Of a DNA stretch of 46,612 nt, positions 27,372-35,792 are shown one piece after another (positions within the stretch are counted from its first letter, which is position 1; each line of letters begins with the position of its first letter). A program made the position numbers and the translations under genes. Source of the DNA: Prochlorococcus sp. AG-311-J23 (GTDB taxonomy: Bacteria; Cyanobacteriota; Cyanobacteriia; PCC-6307; Cyanobiaceae); assembly GCA_003284375.1 (NCBI GenBank), contig QBVL01000007.1:1-46612 (forward strand), written 5' to 3'. The notes under the pieces were generated by a model. It did no database searches. It worked only from the letters and a program-made list of their open reading frames with translations, and had not been told where the DNA came from.

Positions 27372-28697
27372 TCAATTGTTTTTAGGCTTGTTTAAAGAAC
27401 TAGAAACATCAAGATTAAAAAGTTTTTCAATCACATCAAGAGAATCTCTACGATCATTCCTTGATTGAGGCGCTCTTAATTTTGTTACAGGAGTATGAAG
27501 TATTTTGTTAATGATTCCCTTGCTTAAAGCCTCAACAACTTTTCGTTCTCTAGCAGAGAAATCAGGTCCCATTCTACTTAATGCCTTCTGAAGCTCTTCT
27601 TTTCTGATTGACTCCAAACCAGATCTAAGGCAATTAATTGTAGGAACAGCAGCTAAGCTATCCCACCATTCTAGAAAAACACGACACTCTTCTTCTATCA
27701 ATCCTTCTGCTTCTAGGGCGAGCTTTTGTCTAGCCTCTTGATTTCTTGAAACAACTTCTTGGAGATCATCAACATCATGAGATTCAATTCCAGAAACTGA
27801 TTTTGCATCAGAAGAAATATTTCTCGGAACTCCTATATCAATAAGTCTAAGTAAAGGCTTTCTATCTATCTTTATCAATTTTTCGGCATCAATAATTGGC
27901 TCGTTAGCAGCTGTACTTGTAAATACAAGGGTACTGAGTGAGAGACAACTATCAAGCTCATCTATTAATTGACAATCAATTTGAATATCGGGAAAAGCTG
28001 CTGAAAGGTCCTCAGCCCTTTTTTTTGTTCTATTTAAAAGCGTAAGTGAACAACATCCTTTTGATTGAAGATGCTGAAGCAACAAACGACTCATTCGTCC
28101 AGCCCCAACAACAGCGACCTTTTCAGTTTCTAAAGTCATTAATTGATCTCTTCCGTGCGCTTGCCCAAGCTTCAATTGAGCTAGTTCTACAGCTGCAGAA
28201 CTTATAGAAACTGCTCCCGTTCCAAGCTTTGTCTCGTTTCTTACGCGCTTACCAGTACTAACAGCCTGAGTCAATAATCTATTCAATATAGGACCCAGAC
28301 TGTGATGGTCTTGGCCCAGACGTACCATTTTTTTTACTTGAGAAAGGATCTGTCCCTCTCCTAAAACCAAACTATCCAAACCAGCAGAAACCCTCATCAC
28401 ATGAGAAACTGCTTTCTCTTGGACATAACTGAATAAGTGCGGGGACAGAATCTCATCTTCAAGGCCCGAGAATTCAAGAAGAAAAGATTTAATTTCTTCT
28501 ATTCCCAACTGCGGGTCCTTAACTAAGCAGTAAATTTCAAGTCTGTTACACGTGCTCAATATGGAAACTTCTAATATTTGATCAATTTTCTTCAAATTAT
28601 TAAATGACTTTTCAACCAGTTCTTCTGGGATACTTAGCTTTTCACGCACTTCAACAGGGGCCGTGCGATGGCTAAGACCGACGACAGCAATATGCAT
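27372..28697 (-). CDS. hemA: Glutamyl-tRNA reductase
   Basis: HemA reduces glutamyl-tRNA to glutamate-1-semialdehyde, the first committed step of tetrapyrrole (chlorophyll, haem, bilin, siroheme) synthesis. The 441-residue protein begins MHIAVVGLSHRTAPVEVREKL. The thioester nucleophile is Cys50 in LSTCNRLEIY. GEGQILSQVK, the Rossmann segment VAVVGAGRMSRLLLQHL and the C-terminal dimerisation helices (residues 310-420) are present. It lies between glpX upstream (30-base gap) and glgC downstream, so hemA may be read from the glpX promoter. chlP and sir in the same window use the tetrapyrrole products directly or indirectly. Confidence 0.97.
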   Translation of the reverse strand: MHIAVVGLSHRTAPVEVREKLSIPEELVEKSFNNLKKIDQILEVSILSTCNRLEIYCLVKDPQLGIEEIKSFLLEFSGLEDEILSPHLFSYVQEKAVSHVMRVSAGLDSLVLGEGQILSQVKKMVRLGQDHHSLGPILNRLLTQAVSTGKRVRNETKLGTGAVSISSAAVELAQLKLGQAHGRDQLMTLETEKVAVVGAGRMSRLLLQHLQSKGCCSLTLLNRTKKRAEDLSAAFPDIQIDCQLIDELDSCLSLSTLVFTSTAANEPIIDAEKLIKIDRKPLLRLIDIGVPRNISSDAKSVSGIESHDVDDLQEVVSRNQEARQKLALEAEGLIEEECRVFLEWWDSLAAVPTINCLRSGLESIRKEELQKALSRMGPDFSARERKVVEALSKGIINKILHTPVTKLRAPQSRNDRRDSLDVIEKLFNLDVSSSLNKPKNN

Positions 28698-28727
28698 AAA
28701 TAGCCCCTTACTTCATTTACTTAACTA

Positions 28728-29732
28728 TCACTTCAAAGAGATGCTTTGAGCACCATCTTTGATGTGAACTGTATTGGTAAATCTTGCTGTTTGATCAAGC
28801 GTACTAATCACAAGACTGCTTGTTCTGGTGCAATCTTTTTCAAATTTAACTCCATCGAAAAGCAATCCATCTGTGATTCCACTACCAGCAAAAGCTACAT
28901 TTTCTCCTGAGGCAAGTTCATTCGCTTCATAGATTTTGTCAATATCAGTTATGCCCATTTCATTCAATCTTTTTATATTTCCCTCTTTTGTATAGTCTGC
29001 CCACTCTGATGTTTGAGCTATTGCAGGATCATAAACAAGTTGTCCCTGGAAATGTCCTCCAAGTGCTCTCATAGCTGCTGCTGAAATAACTCCCTCTGGA
29101 GCCGCTCCAATTCCCATTAAGCAATGAGTACCAGTCCCTTCAAAGCCACATGCAATTGCCGCCTGAACATCTCCATCTGAAATAGGCTGAATCCTGGCAC
29201 CAGTAGATCTAATTTCGGAAACTAAATTTTTGTGTCTAGCTCTATCCATAACAACAATTGTTAAATCACTAATTGCGATACCAAGACAGTCACTCAAGAT
29301 TTTTATATTTTCTGTGGGAGATTTTCTAATATCAACCTTGCCCTTAGCTGCTGGAGGAGCAGCTAATTTATTCATGTAAAAATCTGGAGCGTTAAACAAT
29401 CCGCCCCTATCTGAAGCTGCTAAAACAGCCATCGATCCACGCTGACTGTTAGCACATAAATTTGTCCCCTCACAAGGATCTACAGCGAAATCAACTCCAG
29501 GACCTGTTCCTGATCCAACTTCTTCTCCTATATAAAGCATTGGAGCTTCATCTCTTTCTCCTTCTCCAATAACGATTCTTCCTTGCATTTGAATCGTTCC
29601 CATTCTCTTTCGCATTGCCTCTACGGCTGCGGCATCAGCCTCATCTTTTTGACCCAAACCAGTCAATTGAGCCGAAGCAATTGCAGCTTGCTCAACTACT
29701 TCAAGAATTTCTTGAACGAGAGTACGATCCAC
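28728..29732 (-). CDS. glpX: Class II fructose-1,6-/sedoheptulose-1,7-bisphosphatase
   Basis: This bifunctional FBPase/SBPase, a Li-sensitive GlpX-type phosphatase, removes the 1-phosphate of FBP and SBP and is the main Calvin-cycle phosphatase of cyanobacteria. The 334-residue protein shows metal-site motifs [15 protein letters not shown] and [10 protein letters not shown], and [28 protein letters not shown] and [14 protein letters not shown]. The start is GTG at 29732, giving [15 protein letters not shown]. It is divergent from rpe across a 201-base regulatory region containing a 28-bp dyad. hemA follows after 30 bases. It is often named fbp/glpX in cyanobacterial genomes. Confidence 0.96.
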   Translation of the reverse strand: MDRTLVQEILEVVEQAAIASAQLTGLGQKDEADAAAVEAMRKRMGTIQMQGRIVIGEGERDEAPMLYIGEEVGSGTGPGVDFAVDPCEGTNLCANSQRGSMAVLAASDRGGLFNAPDFYMNKLAAPPAAKGKVDIRKSPTENIKILSDCLGIAISDLTIVVMDRARHKNLVSEIRSTGARIQPISDGDVQAAIACGFEGTGTHCLMGIGAAPEGVISAAAMRALGGHFQGQLVYDPAIAQTSEWADYTKEGNIKRLNEMGITDIDKIYEANELASGENVAFAGSGITDGLLFDGVKFEKDCTRTSSLVISTLDQTARFTNTVHIKDGAQSISLK

Positions 29733-29871
29733 TTTTTTGCAGCTAGGTAAAGAAATTTACGCCTTAAGGCAGACAATATTGTAAGTAATTGAGGGCATTG
29801 AAGAATGCTCAGAAAAAAGTACTCACAAAAAACTTATTATCTGTTGATAAGCAATAATTACTGTATCAGTG

Positions 29872-29899
29872 CATGGTCACACTAGAACTTGTGACCATG
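29872..29899. promoter_or_regulatory. Perfect dyad between glpX and rpe
   Basis: CATGGTCACA (29872-29881) and TGTGACCATG (29890-29899) form a perfect 10-bp inverted repeat around the spacer CTAGAACT. It lies 35 bases before the rpe ATG and about 140 bases from the glpX start, in the largest gene-free stretch. There is no T-tract, so it is not a terminator. The form suits a dimeric regulator binding between two Calvin-cycle genes, or a leader hairpin of rpe. No canonical NtcA site (GTA-N8-TAC) was seen in the gap. Confidence 0.6.
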
Positions 29900-29933
29900 A
29901 ATTAATAGACTCTCTGCCACAAGACAAAAAACA

Positions 29934-30686
29934 ATGATCCAATCCATTTCGTCAGCAATTTTTTCTGAACACCGTCCAGTTCAAATAATCCCTTCAGTCT
30001 TGCCAGCAGACTGGGCAAATATGGGACAATGCGTAAAAGACCTAGAATTAGCGGGTGTAGATAGAATTCAATTTGATGTAATGGATGGGAACTTCGTTCC
30101 AAATCTCACGTTCGGCCCAGAAATGATTTCCGCATGCAGAAAGTATTGCAAGGTACCATTTGAGACACAGCTAATGGTTAGTCAATACAACTGCGAAACC
30201 ATGCTTGAGAGCTACGTAGAGGCGAGCAAGGGTGCAAATGGAGAGCCAGGAGTTGTAATTGCTCATGCTGAGGCGAATGTTCACCTTCATCGAATTCTTG
30301 GCAAGATTCGTCAACTAGGAGGGTCCCCTTCCGTAGCTCTCAACCCGCATACTCCAATGGAAATGGTTAAGGATGTGCTTGATATGGTTGATCACGTATT
30401 GGTAATGACTGTTAACCCTGGATTTGGTGGCCAAGCCTACATACCAACAATGCTCAACAAAATTACACAATTAAGGAAAACAATTTTAGAAAATGGATTT
30501 AATGTAGATATAGAAGTTGACGGAGGAGTAAAGGCTGATTGGTCACTATCGCAATGCTGTGCTGCAGGAGCAAACTGCTTCATTGCAGGAAGTGGTATGT
30601 TTGCTTATCCAACACTTAAAGAAGGTTGTGATGCACTAAGAAAAGTTGCCAACGACGCTCAGAATGGAATAATTGTTGAAAAATAA
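29934..30686 (+). CDS. rpe: Ribulose-phosphate 3-epimerase
   Basis: Rpe interconverts xylulose 5-phosphate and ribulose 5-phosphate, shared by the Calvin cycle and the pentose phosphate pathway. It is a TIM barrel of 250 residues, slightly longer than the bacterial 220-230 because of a cyanobacterial/plastid N-terminal addition (MIQSISSAIFSEHRPVQ) and an insertion near residue 95. Key motifs are PSVLPADWANMG, FDVMDGNFVPNLTFGPEM (metal and catalytic Asp), MTVNPGFGGQAYI and EVDGGVK. It is divergent from glpX and convergent with ccsA, whose stop is 19 bases away across an AT-rich hairpin. Confidence 0.97.
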   Translation: MIQSISSAIFSEHRPVQIIPSVLPADWANMGQCVKDLELAGVDRIQFDVMDGNFVPNLTFGPEMISACRKYCKVPFETQLMVSQYNCETMLESYVEASKGANGEPGVVIAHAEANVHLHRILGKIRQLGGSPSVALNPHTPMEMVKDVLDMVDHVLVMTVNPGFGGQAYIPTMLNKITQLRKTILENGFNVDIEVDGGVKADWSLSQCCAAGANCFIAGSGMFAYPTLKEGCDALRKVANDAQNGIIVEK

Positions 30687-30705
30687 TTAACTTAGTTGTT
30701 AATTA
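30684..30705 (-). terminator. AT-rich hairpin between convergent rpe and ccsA
   Basis: TAATTAAC and GTTAATTA form a perfect 8-bp stem with loop TTAGTT (30684-30705), overlapping the rpe stop and touching the ccsA stop. On the minus strand it is followed by TTTTT, which fits a weak terminator for ccsA; on the plus strand no T-tract follows. Confidence 0.4.
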
Positions 30706-31653
30706 CTATGTATCGAAGAACCAGCCATAACTGTGTAAGCCGACACCAAGAAGGTTAACTCCAATATAGCAAACAATAATAACAAAAAAGCCTGCAATAG
30801 CAACCATTGCAGGCTTTTTACCTTGCCATCCTCTTGTTAGCCTTGTATGCAAATAAGCTGCGTATACCAACCAACATATCAAAGCCCAAGTTTCTTTAGG
30901 GTCCCAACTCCACCAACTACCCCAAGCTTCATTAGCCCAAACAGCACCACTAATAAGACCAACTGTAAGCAACAAAAATCCAGCAGTTATTGATCTATAA
31001 CTTAAAGAATCAAGTTGCTCAGCATTTGTAAATTCAATTGGTTGGATTGAATTTAAATTCTCATTTCTACCATCAAGATATAGCTCAGAACTTTGCCTAA
31101 ACGAACCAGACCCAAAAGAGCTATTACGGATATTGAATTGCTTTTTTCCATCCACAATAAAAACACCAAAAGACAAAATTGAACCTATTAGTAATGCAGC
31201 GTAAGAGCACATAATTACACTCACATGCATGACTAACCAACTAGAGCGAAGTGCTGGTACTAAAGGGGCAGAAGATTGCAAATTCTCAGGTAAAACAAAG
31301 CTGGCAAAACCTATTGAAAGCAATGAAATAGGCGTCGCAACTGCAGAAACGATTGGCGAACGCCATGCCCTTTCGAGAAAAAGTTGAGTTAAAGTACAAC
31401 CCCAAGTCAAAAAACAAAGTGACTCATAAAGATTACTAATTGGAAAATGTCCCGATTGCCACCATCGAAGGATCAATTGACTAGTTAGGAAAAGATTGGA
31501 TATTGCAACTAAAAATCTGGCCTTGGAGGAATCACGGCTACCAGCAACTGACCAAAATGAAATCGGCAATGCTATTAACAAGAGAAGAAAAGCTGCGAAC
31601 CCAAGGGAAACAACAGGATCAAAAGAAAAATTATTTAACTGAAAATCAACCAT
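30706..31653 (-). CDS. ccsA: Cytochrome c biogenesis protein CcsA
   Basis: CcsA is the haem-handling membrane protein of the system II cytochrome c maturation pathway; with CcsB it attaches haem to cytochromes c6, c550 and f in the thylakoid lumen. The 315-residue protein has about eight hydrophobic segments. The WWD signature is [19 protein letters not shown]. Conserved histidines lie in [23 protein letters not shown] and the C-terminal VGLHSYGWF. It lies 37 bases after lptF on the same strand. Its partner CcsB is not in the window. Confidence 0.95.
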   Translation of the reverse strand: MVDFQLNNFSFDPVVSLGFAAFLLLLIALPISFWSVAGSRDSSKARFLVAISNLFLTSQLILRWWQSGHFPISNLYESLCFLTWGCTLTQLFLERAWRSPIVSAVATPISLLSIGFASFVLPENLQSSAPLVPALRSSWLVMHVSVIMCSYAALLIGSILSFGVFIVDGKKQFNIRNSSFGSGSFRQSSELYLDGRNENLNSIQPIEFTNAEQLDSLSYRSITAGFLLLTVGLISGAVWANEAWGSWWSWDPKETWALICWLVYAAYLHTRLTRGWQGKKPAMVAIAGFFVIIVCYIGVNLLGVGLHSYGWFFDT

Positions 31654-31690
31654 TAATAAAAGCTACTAGAGATTATTTAGAAAGACCAGA

Positions 31691-32878
31691 TCATTTGCTT
31701 GCCTGTTTTAACAAAAAACCTCCCCCTAACATAGACATAAAAACAGGAGACCAAGCAGCAAAGAAAGGATTTATTATTCCTTTGACTCCAAGAGAGCTAA
31801 AACTAAAACTCAAAATGTAATAGATAAGTATCAAAATAATACTTAATCCAAAACTTTGACTTCTACCTCCTCCTCTTTTTTGCATCACACCGAAACTACA
31901 ACCAATTAAAGCAAAAACTGAACATGCAATTGGTAAAGTAAATTTTTCTTGAATTCTTACTTTCATCCTTCTTGCTTCTTTAATGTTGCCACTACTTTGA
32001 TATAACTTCATAGCCGTATTCGCTTCTCCAAGATTCATATCATTTGCATCTTTTGGCAGTTGTGCAATATTCGTAAGCTCAGTACCTAATGGATATAAAA
32101 AACTCAAGAATTTTGTTCTTGCATTACTTCCATCAGGACTAAGTGTCAAAATATCTCCTTCAAAAAACTCCCAGTTGTTTTTTTCACTATTCCAAATACC
32201 TCTTTTAGCCTTAAGCATTTGAGTAAAACCTAATTTTGAAAAATCAATTACGGTGACATCTAACATCTGTCCATCAATAAATTTCCAGGCATAAAAGAGA
32301 TGAGTAACTCCGTTTTTTTTATAACTTGAATATGGATCTAAAATTTCTCCTTTCTTTGAGAATATAATATCTTCGCCCTGTTCATTTGCAAAAGATCTAC
32401 CTAAAGAATTAGCTAAGATAATTTCAGCATTTTTATTTGTACTTGGAACAATATTATTATTAAAGATGAAGGTCATATATGACATAACTATTGATAAAAC
32501 CAACCCTGGCAAAACAAGTCTATTAACTGATATGCCAATACTTTTTAATGCCTTAATTTCACTGTTATCATTAAGACTTCCATAAGCTAACAAAGTTGAA
32601 AGTAACATTGCCATAGGGAAAGAAATAACAATAAAACTTGGCAACTTTAGCAATAGAACCTGAATAGCTATAGAAAAAGGAAGACCAATCTCAACTATTT
32701 TTCTAATCAGATCAAAAATAACCCCTACTGAAAGAGAAACGACGGTAAAAGCCGCTATAGAAAAAAATAAAGGCGGCAATAATTCAAAAAGTATCCATCT
32801 ATCTAATAATGGAATTATTTTCCATTTACTATCTACTAATTTTTTAAATCTAGAGAATAATAATAGGTTATTAAACAT
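31691..32878 (-). CDS. LptF/LptG family permease (YjgP/YjgQ)
   Basis: This is a 395-residue inner-membrane subunit of the lipopolysaccharide export ABC transporter. An N-terminal transmembrane pair plus two further helices (LLLKLPSFIVISFPMAMLL and VNRLVLPGLVLSIVMSYM) is followed by a periplasmic beta-jellyroll (about residues 125-290). Three C-terminal helices (PIACSVFALIGCSFGVM, SFGLSIILILIYYILS, AAWSPVFMSMLGG) end the protein. This is the LptF/G plan; cyanobacteria generally have one such gene acting as a homodimer. It is six bases downstream of lptB, so the two form one operon. Whether LptF or LptG cannot be decided. Confidence 0.9.
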   Translation of the reverse strand: MFNNLLLFSRFKKLVDSKWKIIPLLDRWILFELLPPLFFSIAAFTVVSLSVGVIFDLIRKIVEIGLPFSIAIQVLLLKLPSFIVISFPMAMLLSTLLAYGSLNDNSEIKALKSIGISVNRLVLPGLVLSIVMSYMTFIFNNNIVPSTNKNAEIILANSLGRSFANEQGEDIIFSKKGEILDPYSSYKKNGVTHLFYAWKFIDGQMLDVTVIDFSKLGFTQMLKAKRGIWNSEKNNWEFFEGDILTLSPDGSNARTKFLSFLYPLGTELTNIAQLPKDANDMNLGEANTAMKLYQSSGNIKEARRMKVRIQEKFTLPIACSVFALIGCSFGVMQKRGGGRSQSFGLSIILILIYYILSFSFSSLGVKGIINPFFAAWSPVFMSMLGGGFLLKQASK

Positions 32879-32884
32879 AGCTAA

Positions 32885-33610
32885 TTAATCGAATGAATTC
32901 CCCAGATAGCTATCTTTTACAATTTGATTTTTTGTTAGTTGATCAGATGTCCCATCGGCAAGAATTTCGCCTTGATTAAGAATATAAGAACGTTCGGTTA
33001 TAGCTAAAGTTGCTCTAACATTGTGATCAGTAATTAATATGCCTATATTCTTATTTTTTAATTTCTTAATTAAATTCTGTAGATCATTAATAGCTATAGG
33101 ATCAACTCCTGCAAAAGGCTCGTCTAAGAGTAAAAATTTTGGACCTAAACGTCCCACAGCCAAGGCTCTAGCTACTTCACATCTGCGTCTTTCTCCACCT
33201 GAAAGTTGATGGCCAAAGCGATCAAGGAAAGAGACCAAATTAAATTCCTCAATCAATTCTTCACGTTTTTTCCTAAACAAAGAAATTGATAATTTGGCTT
33301 GAGAAAGAGCAATATCCAAATTCTCAATAACTGTAAGATTTCTAAAAACACTTGGTTCTTGAGGTAAATAACCTATACCTAATTGAACTCTTCTTGTCAT
33401 CGAAAATCTTTTTATACTATTTCCCTCCAAGTAGATATTGCCTTTGTTTGGCTTAATCAAGCCCATGATCAAATTAAAAGTACTAGTTTTACCCGCACCA
33501 TTTGGGCCCAAAAGACCAACCACTTCCCCAGGCTTAACATTTAAATCAACGTTTTTTACAATTGTTTTATTGGATAAGGTTAAATCCAAACTCTCAATAA
33601 GTAGAGTCAT
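32885..33610 (-). CDS. lptB: LPS export ABC transporter ATP-binding protein
   Basis: LptB is the ATPase that drives LPS extraction from the inner membrane. In the 241-residue protein, Walker A is GPNGAGKT (residues 35-42), the Q-loop region is IGYLPQEPSVFRNLTV (typical of LptB), the ABC signature is LSGGERRR, Walker B is FLLLDEPFAGVDP, and the H-loop is ILITDHNVR. It stands directly before the permease gene. The usual third neighbour, the periplasmic bridge protein LptA, is not seen here; instead a GT-C-like membrane protein gene is on the upstream side. lpxD at 9591 shows that lipid A is made. Confidence 0.95.
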   Translation of the reverse strand: MTLLIESLDLTLSNKTIVKNVDLNVKPGEVVGLLGPNGAGKTSTFNLIMGLIKPNKGNIYLEGNSIKRFSMTRRVQLGIGYLPQEPSVFRNLTVIENLDIALSQAKLSISLFRKKREELIEEFNLVSFLDRFGHQLSGGERRRCEVARALAVGRLGPKFLLLDEPFAGVDPIAINDLQNLIKKLKNKNIGILITDHNVRATLAITERSYILNQGEILADGTSDQLTKNQIVKDSYLGNSFD

Positions 33611-33685
33611 TTCAATAGAACATAACTGGTAGAAGCTTGTACAGAAAAACCATCTAGAAATAAATCATATCTAAACTATATAAGA

Positions 33686-35242
33686 TTAATCAACAATCCT
33701 CTCAACCCAATATATGTAAAACTTCTCTGAATCATGAAAAGAATTCTCAAATTTAGAATCAGCAATAACTCTAATTTTATCAACAAAAAGTGACTCGCCT
33801 GGCTCCAAATTCTTAATAGATGATCGATTACTTAAAAGTAGTAATAATTTCTTGACTTTAGGAAATCTGTCTAAATAAACCTGGACTTCATCGAGTGTTT
33901 TACTTCTATCTAATGTAACCCGATTAGCCCATTCAGCATAACTCCCAAATCCATTCAATTCAGGTACGTAAAATTCTCTATCGAGGTATCCAGACACTGT
34001 CGCCACCTCAACATCTCTAGTCGCAAATATTGGCGAGTCCTGCCATCCCTTAGTCTGTATATATTGAGCAGTTTCCTTTCCACTTGAATACGGTAACCTA
34101 AAGTCATTAATGACCATATGAATCCCAACCGCCATATGTATGCTCAAACAAATGTTAAGTAATCTAGGAAAATAAAATAAATTACCTTTAGTGAATAAGT
34201 TTTGATGATTAAAGGAACTAAGTTGTTGGTCTTGATTTGATAAGGCTAACCATGATGATGAGATTATCAATAGAAAGTAATATCCATAATGTCTTGATCC
34301 ATCTCCTAAAAATAAAAAATAGTTAAACAGAAATAAAAATATAATCCCACTTAGAAAATAAATTAATGCTGGCCGATAAGATTTAATGAATATGATTGTA
34401 CTTACAATTAAAATCAAAGTAATTAAAGCACATAGAATCAAATCAAAGAACCTACTTGAATTAGGAATAATAAGTATATATCCTCCAAAAACCTGACCTA
34501 TTACTCGAAGAAAGTGACGTATATCTATAAAAGAGGAAAGCAACTTAACTGAATCTCTTACTTGAAGAAGACTAAAAGCTCCAAAACACAATAATGTTGA
34601 AGAAATTGCGATGCTAGATGATAAATCAAGAATCCAACTTTTATTTCTTTTATAATTTTTTCTTTGATTAGGATTCAAAAACCAATCCAATACAAGAGTC
34701 ATTCCAATAGCAAATGACAATGACCAAGATAAAGCTTGTGTATTAGCCAAAAGGCCAATACATAAAGAAAATGGTATGTAAGATTTTTCTTTTAAATGAT
34801 AAATAGAACAAAAAATAAATATTATTAATTCTGCAATCACATAATGACGGCAGACAAAGAAATATTCCCAAAAAGGGAAATATCCAAATGTAAATAAAGC
34901 TTTAGTTATTAGATTAAAAGGACTAAATCTCCAAAAAATTACAATCGCAGAACTACCTAAGAACCAATGCATAAGCTGCATGCTTAGGGGTGTTCCAGTA
35001 ATATTTTTAGAAAAGTAAATTAATAATGACCATAGGACTGGATGTCCAGATGGAGCGTTATTTCTCCATAAATCTATTAAGTTATCACTTTGCCAAGCCA
35101 CTAGCCATCCTTGCATCTCATCTCTCCAAAGAGCATGATTAAATGCACCCAATAAACCTATAGTTATAAATAAAACAGGTAAAAATATCTCATAAAAACG
35201 CTGATCAGGCAATTGTATTTTATTGATTCTTCTAAATTCCAT
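33686..35242 (-). CDS. Polytopic membrane protein, GT-C glycosyltransferase-like
   Basis: This 518-residue protein has ten or more hydrophobic helices in its first 380 residues and a soluble C-terminal part of about 130 residues. The first extracytoplasmic loop contains ALWRDEMQGWLVA with D41-E42, the type of acidic motif used by GT-C transferases (PMT/ArnT-like) to bind lipid-linked sugar donors, followed by SGHPVLWSLLIYF and FVCRHYVIAE. The C-terminal domain (EVATVSGYLDREFYVPEL onwards) resembles no family I know. The gene is AT-richer than lptB, lies between DUF309 and lptB, and has about 160 empty bases upstream. A role in LPS or surface glycan decoration is inferred only. Confidence 0.65.
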   Translation of the reverse strand: MEFRRINKIQLPDQRFYEIFLPVLFITIGLLGAFNHALWRDEMQGWLVAWQSDNLIDLWRNNAPSGHPVLWSLLIYFSKNITGTPLSMQLMHWFLGSSAIVIFWRFSPFNLITKALFTFGYFPFWEYFFVCRHYVIAELIIFIFCSIYHLKEKSYIPFSLCIGLLANTQALSWSLSFAIGMTLVLDWFLNPNQRKNYKRNKSWILDLSSSIAISSTLLCFGAFSLLQVRDSVKLLSSFIDIRHFLRVIGQVFGGYILIIPNSSRFFDLILCALITLILIVSTIIFIKSYRPALIYFLSGIIFLFLFNYFLFLGDGSRHYGYYFLLIISSSWLALSNQDQQLSSFNHQNLFTKGNLFYFPRLLNICLSIHMAVGIHMVINDFRLPYSSGKETAQYIQTKGWQDSPIFATRDVEVATVSGYLDREFYVPELNGFGSYAEWANRVTLDRSKTLDEVQVYLDRFPKVKKLLLLLSNRSSIKNLEPGESLFVDKIRVIADSKFENSFHDSEKFYIYWVERIVD

Positions 35243-35403
35243 TGTGATTTATGCAGAATGTCGGTCTATATAATTTGAATTAATCAAAATTGTACTTTTA
35301 TTCTGTACTTAAAAATGAAGAAAATCAAAAAGATATAACAAGAAAAATAATATGAAATCATCTCTCTTTCAACAGGAAAGCTGTAAGAGGCTTAACAAAG
35401 TTT

Positions 35404-35787
35404 TTAAAGGAAGTTGAGAACGGGAATGCTGCAACCAGCCAAGTCGTCCTTACCAACTTGTAGCAATTCCAATCTCTTTGAAACGCATTTAGAAAGACCT
35501 TCAATATCTAATCCAAAATTAGATATTTGAAATTTTTTCAATCTACCTAATGCTTCCCCGTAAAGTATTGTCGCCCCATTTATATTGCTATTTTCTAAAT
35601 GAACTTGTGCAACAGCCACTTGCAGTATCCCCTGTAACAACTGCCTTTCAGGACCACCAGTCTCATGCCATATCTCCTCAAAAACATCATGGGATTTGTA
35701 CCACTGACAGGAATTAAATAATTTCATTCCTATTTCAAAACGATCATCACTTACAAATAAATCTTCTTCTTTATCCATAGGGTTCAT
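35404..35787 (-). CDS. DUF309 family protein
   Basis: This 127-residue helical protein contains the DUF309 core: GMKLFNSCQWYKSHDVFEEIWHETGGPERQLLQGILQVAVAQVHLENSN. The H-x2-(L/F)E-x2-W and GLIQ-like GILQ-AVA motifs are the family's hallmark. Function is unknown; the fold is an alpha-helical bundle. The start is ATG 35787, with a second ATG three codons later. The typA stop lies five bases upstream of this start, suggesting cotranscription with typA, an order I remember as conserved in picocyanobacteria. Confidence 0.9.
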   Translation of the reverse strand: MNPMDKEEDLFVSDDRFEIGMKLFNSCQWYKSHDVFEEIWHETGGPERQLLQGILQVAVAQVHLENSNINGATILYGEALGRLKKFQISNFGLDIEGLSKCVSKRLELLQVGKDDLAGCSIPVLNFL

Positions 35788-35792
35788 TGTCT

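Noticed and set aside
35352-35417. 21-codon open frame in the spacer between DUF309 and the GT-C-like gene
   Set aside because: Too short, no homology pattern, and it runs into the DUF309 3' end on the other strand.
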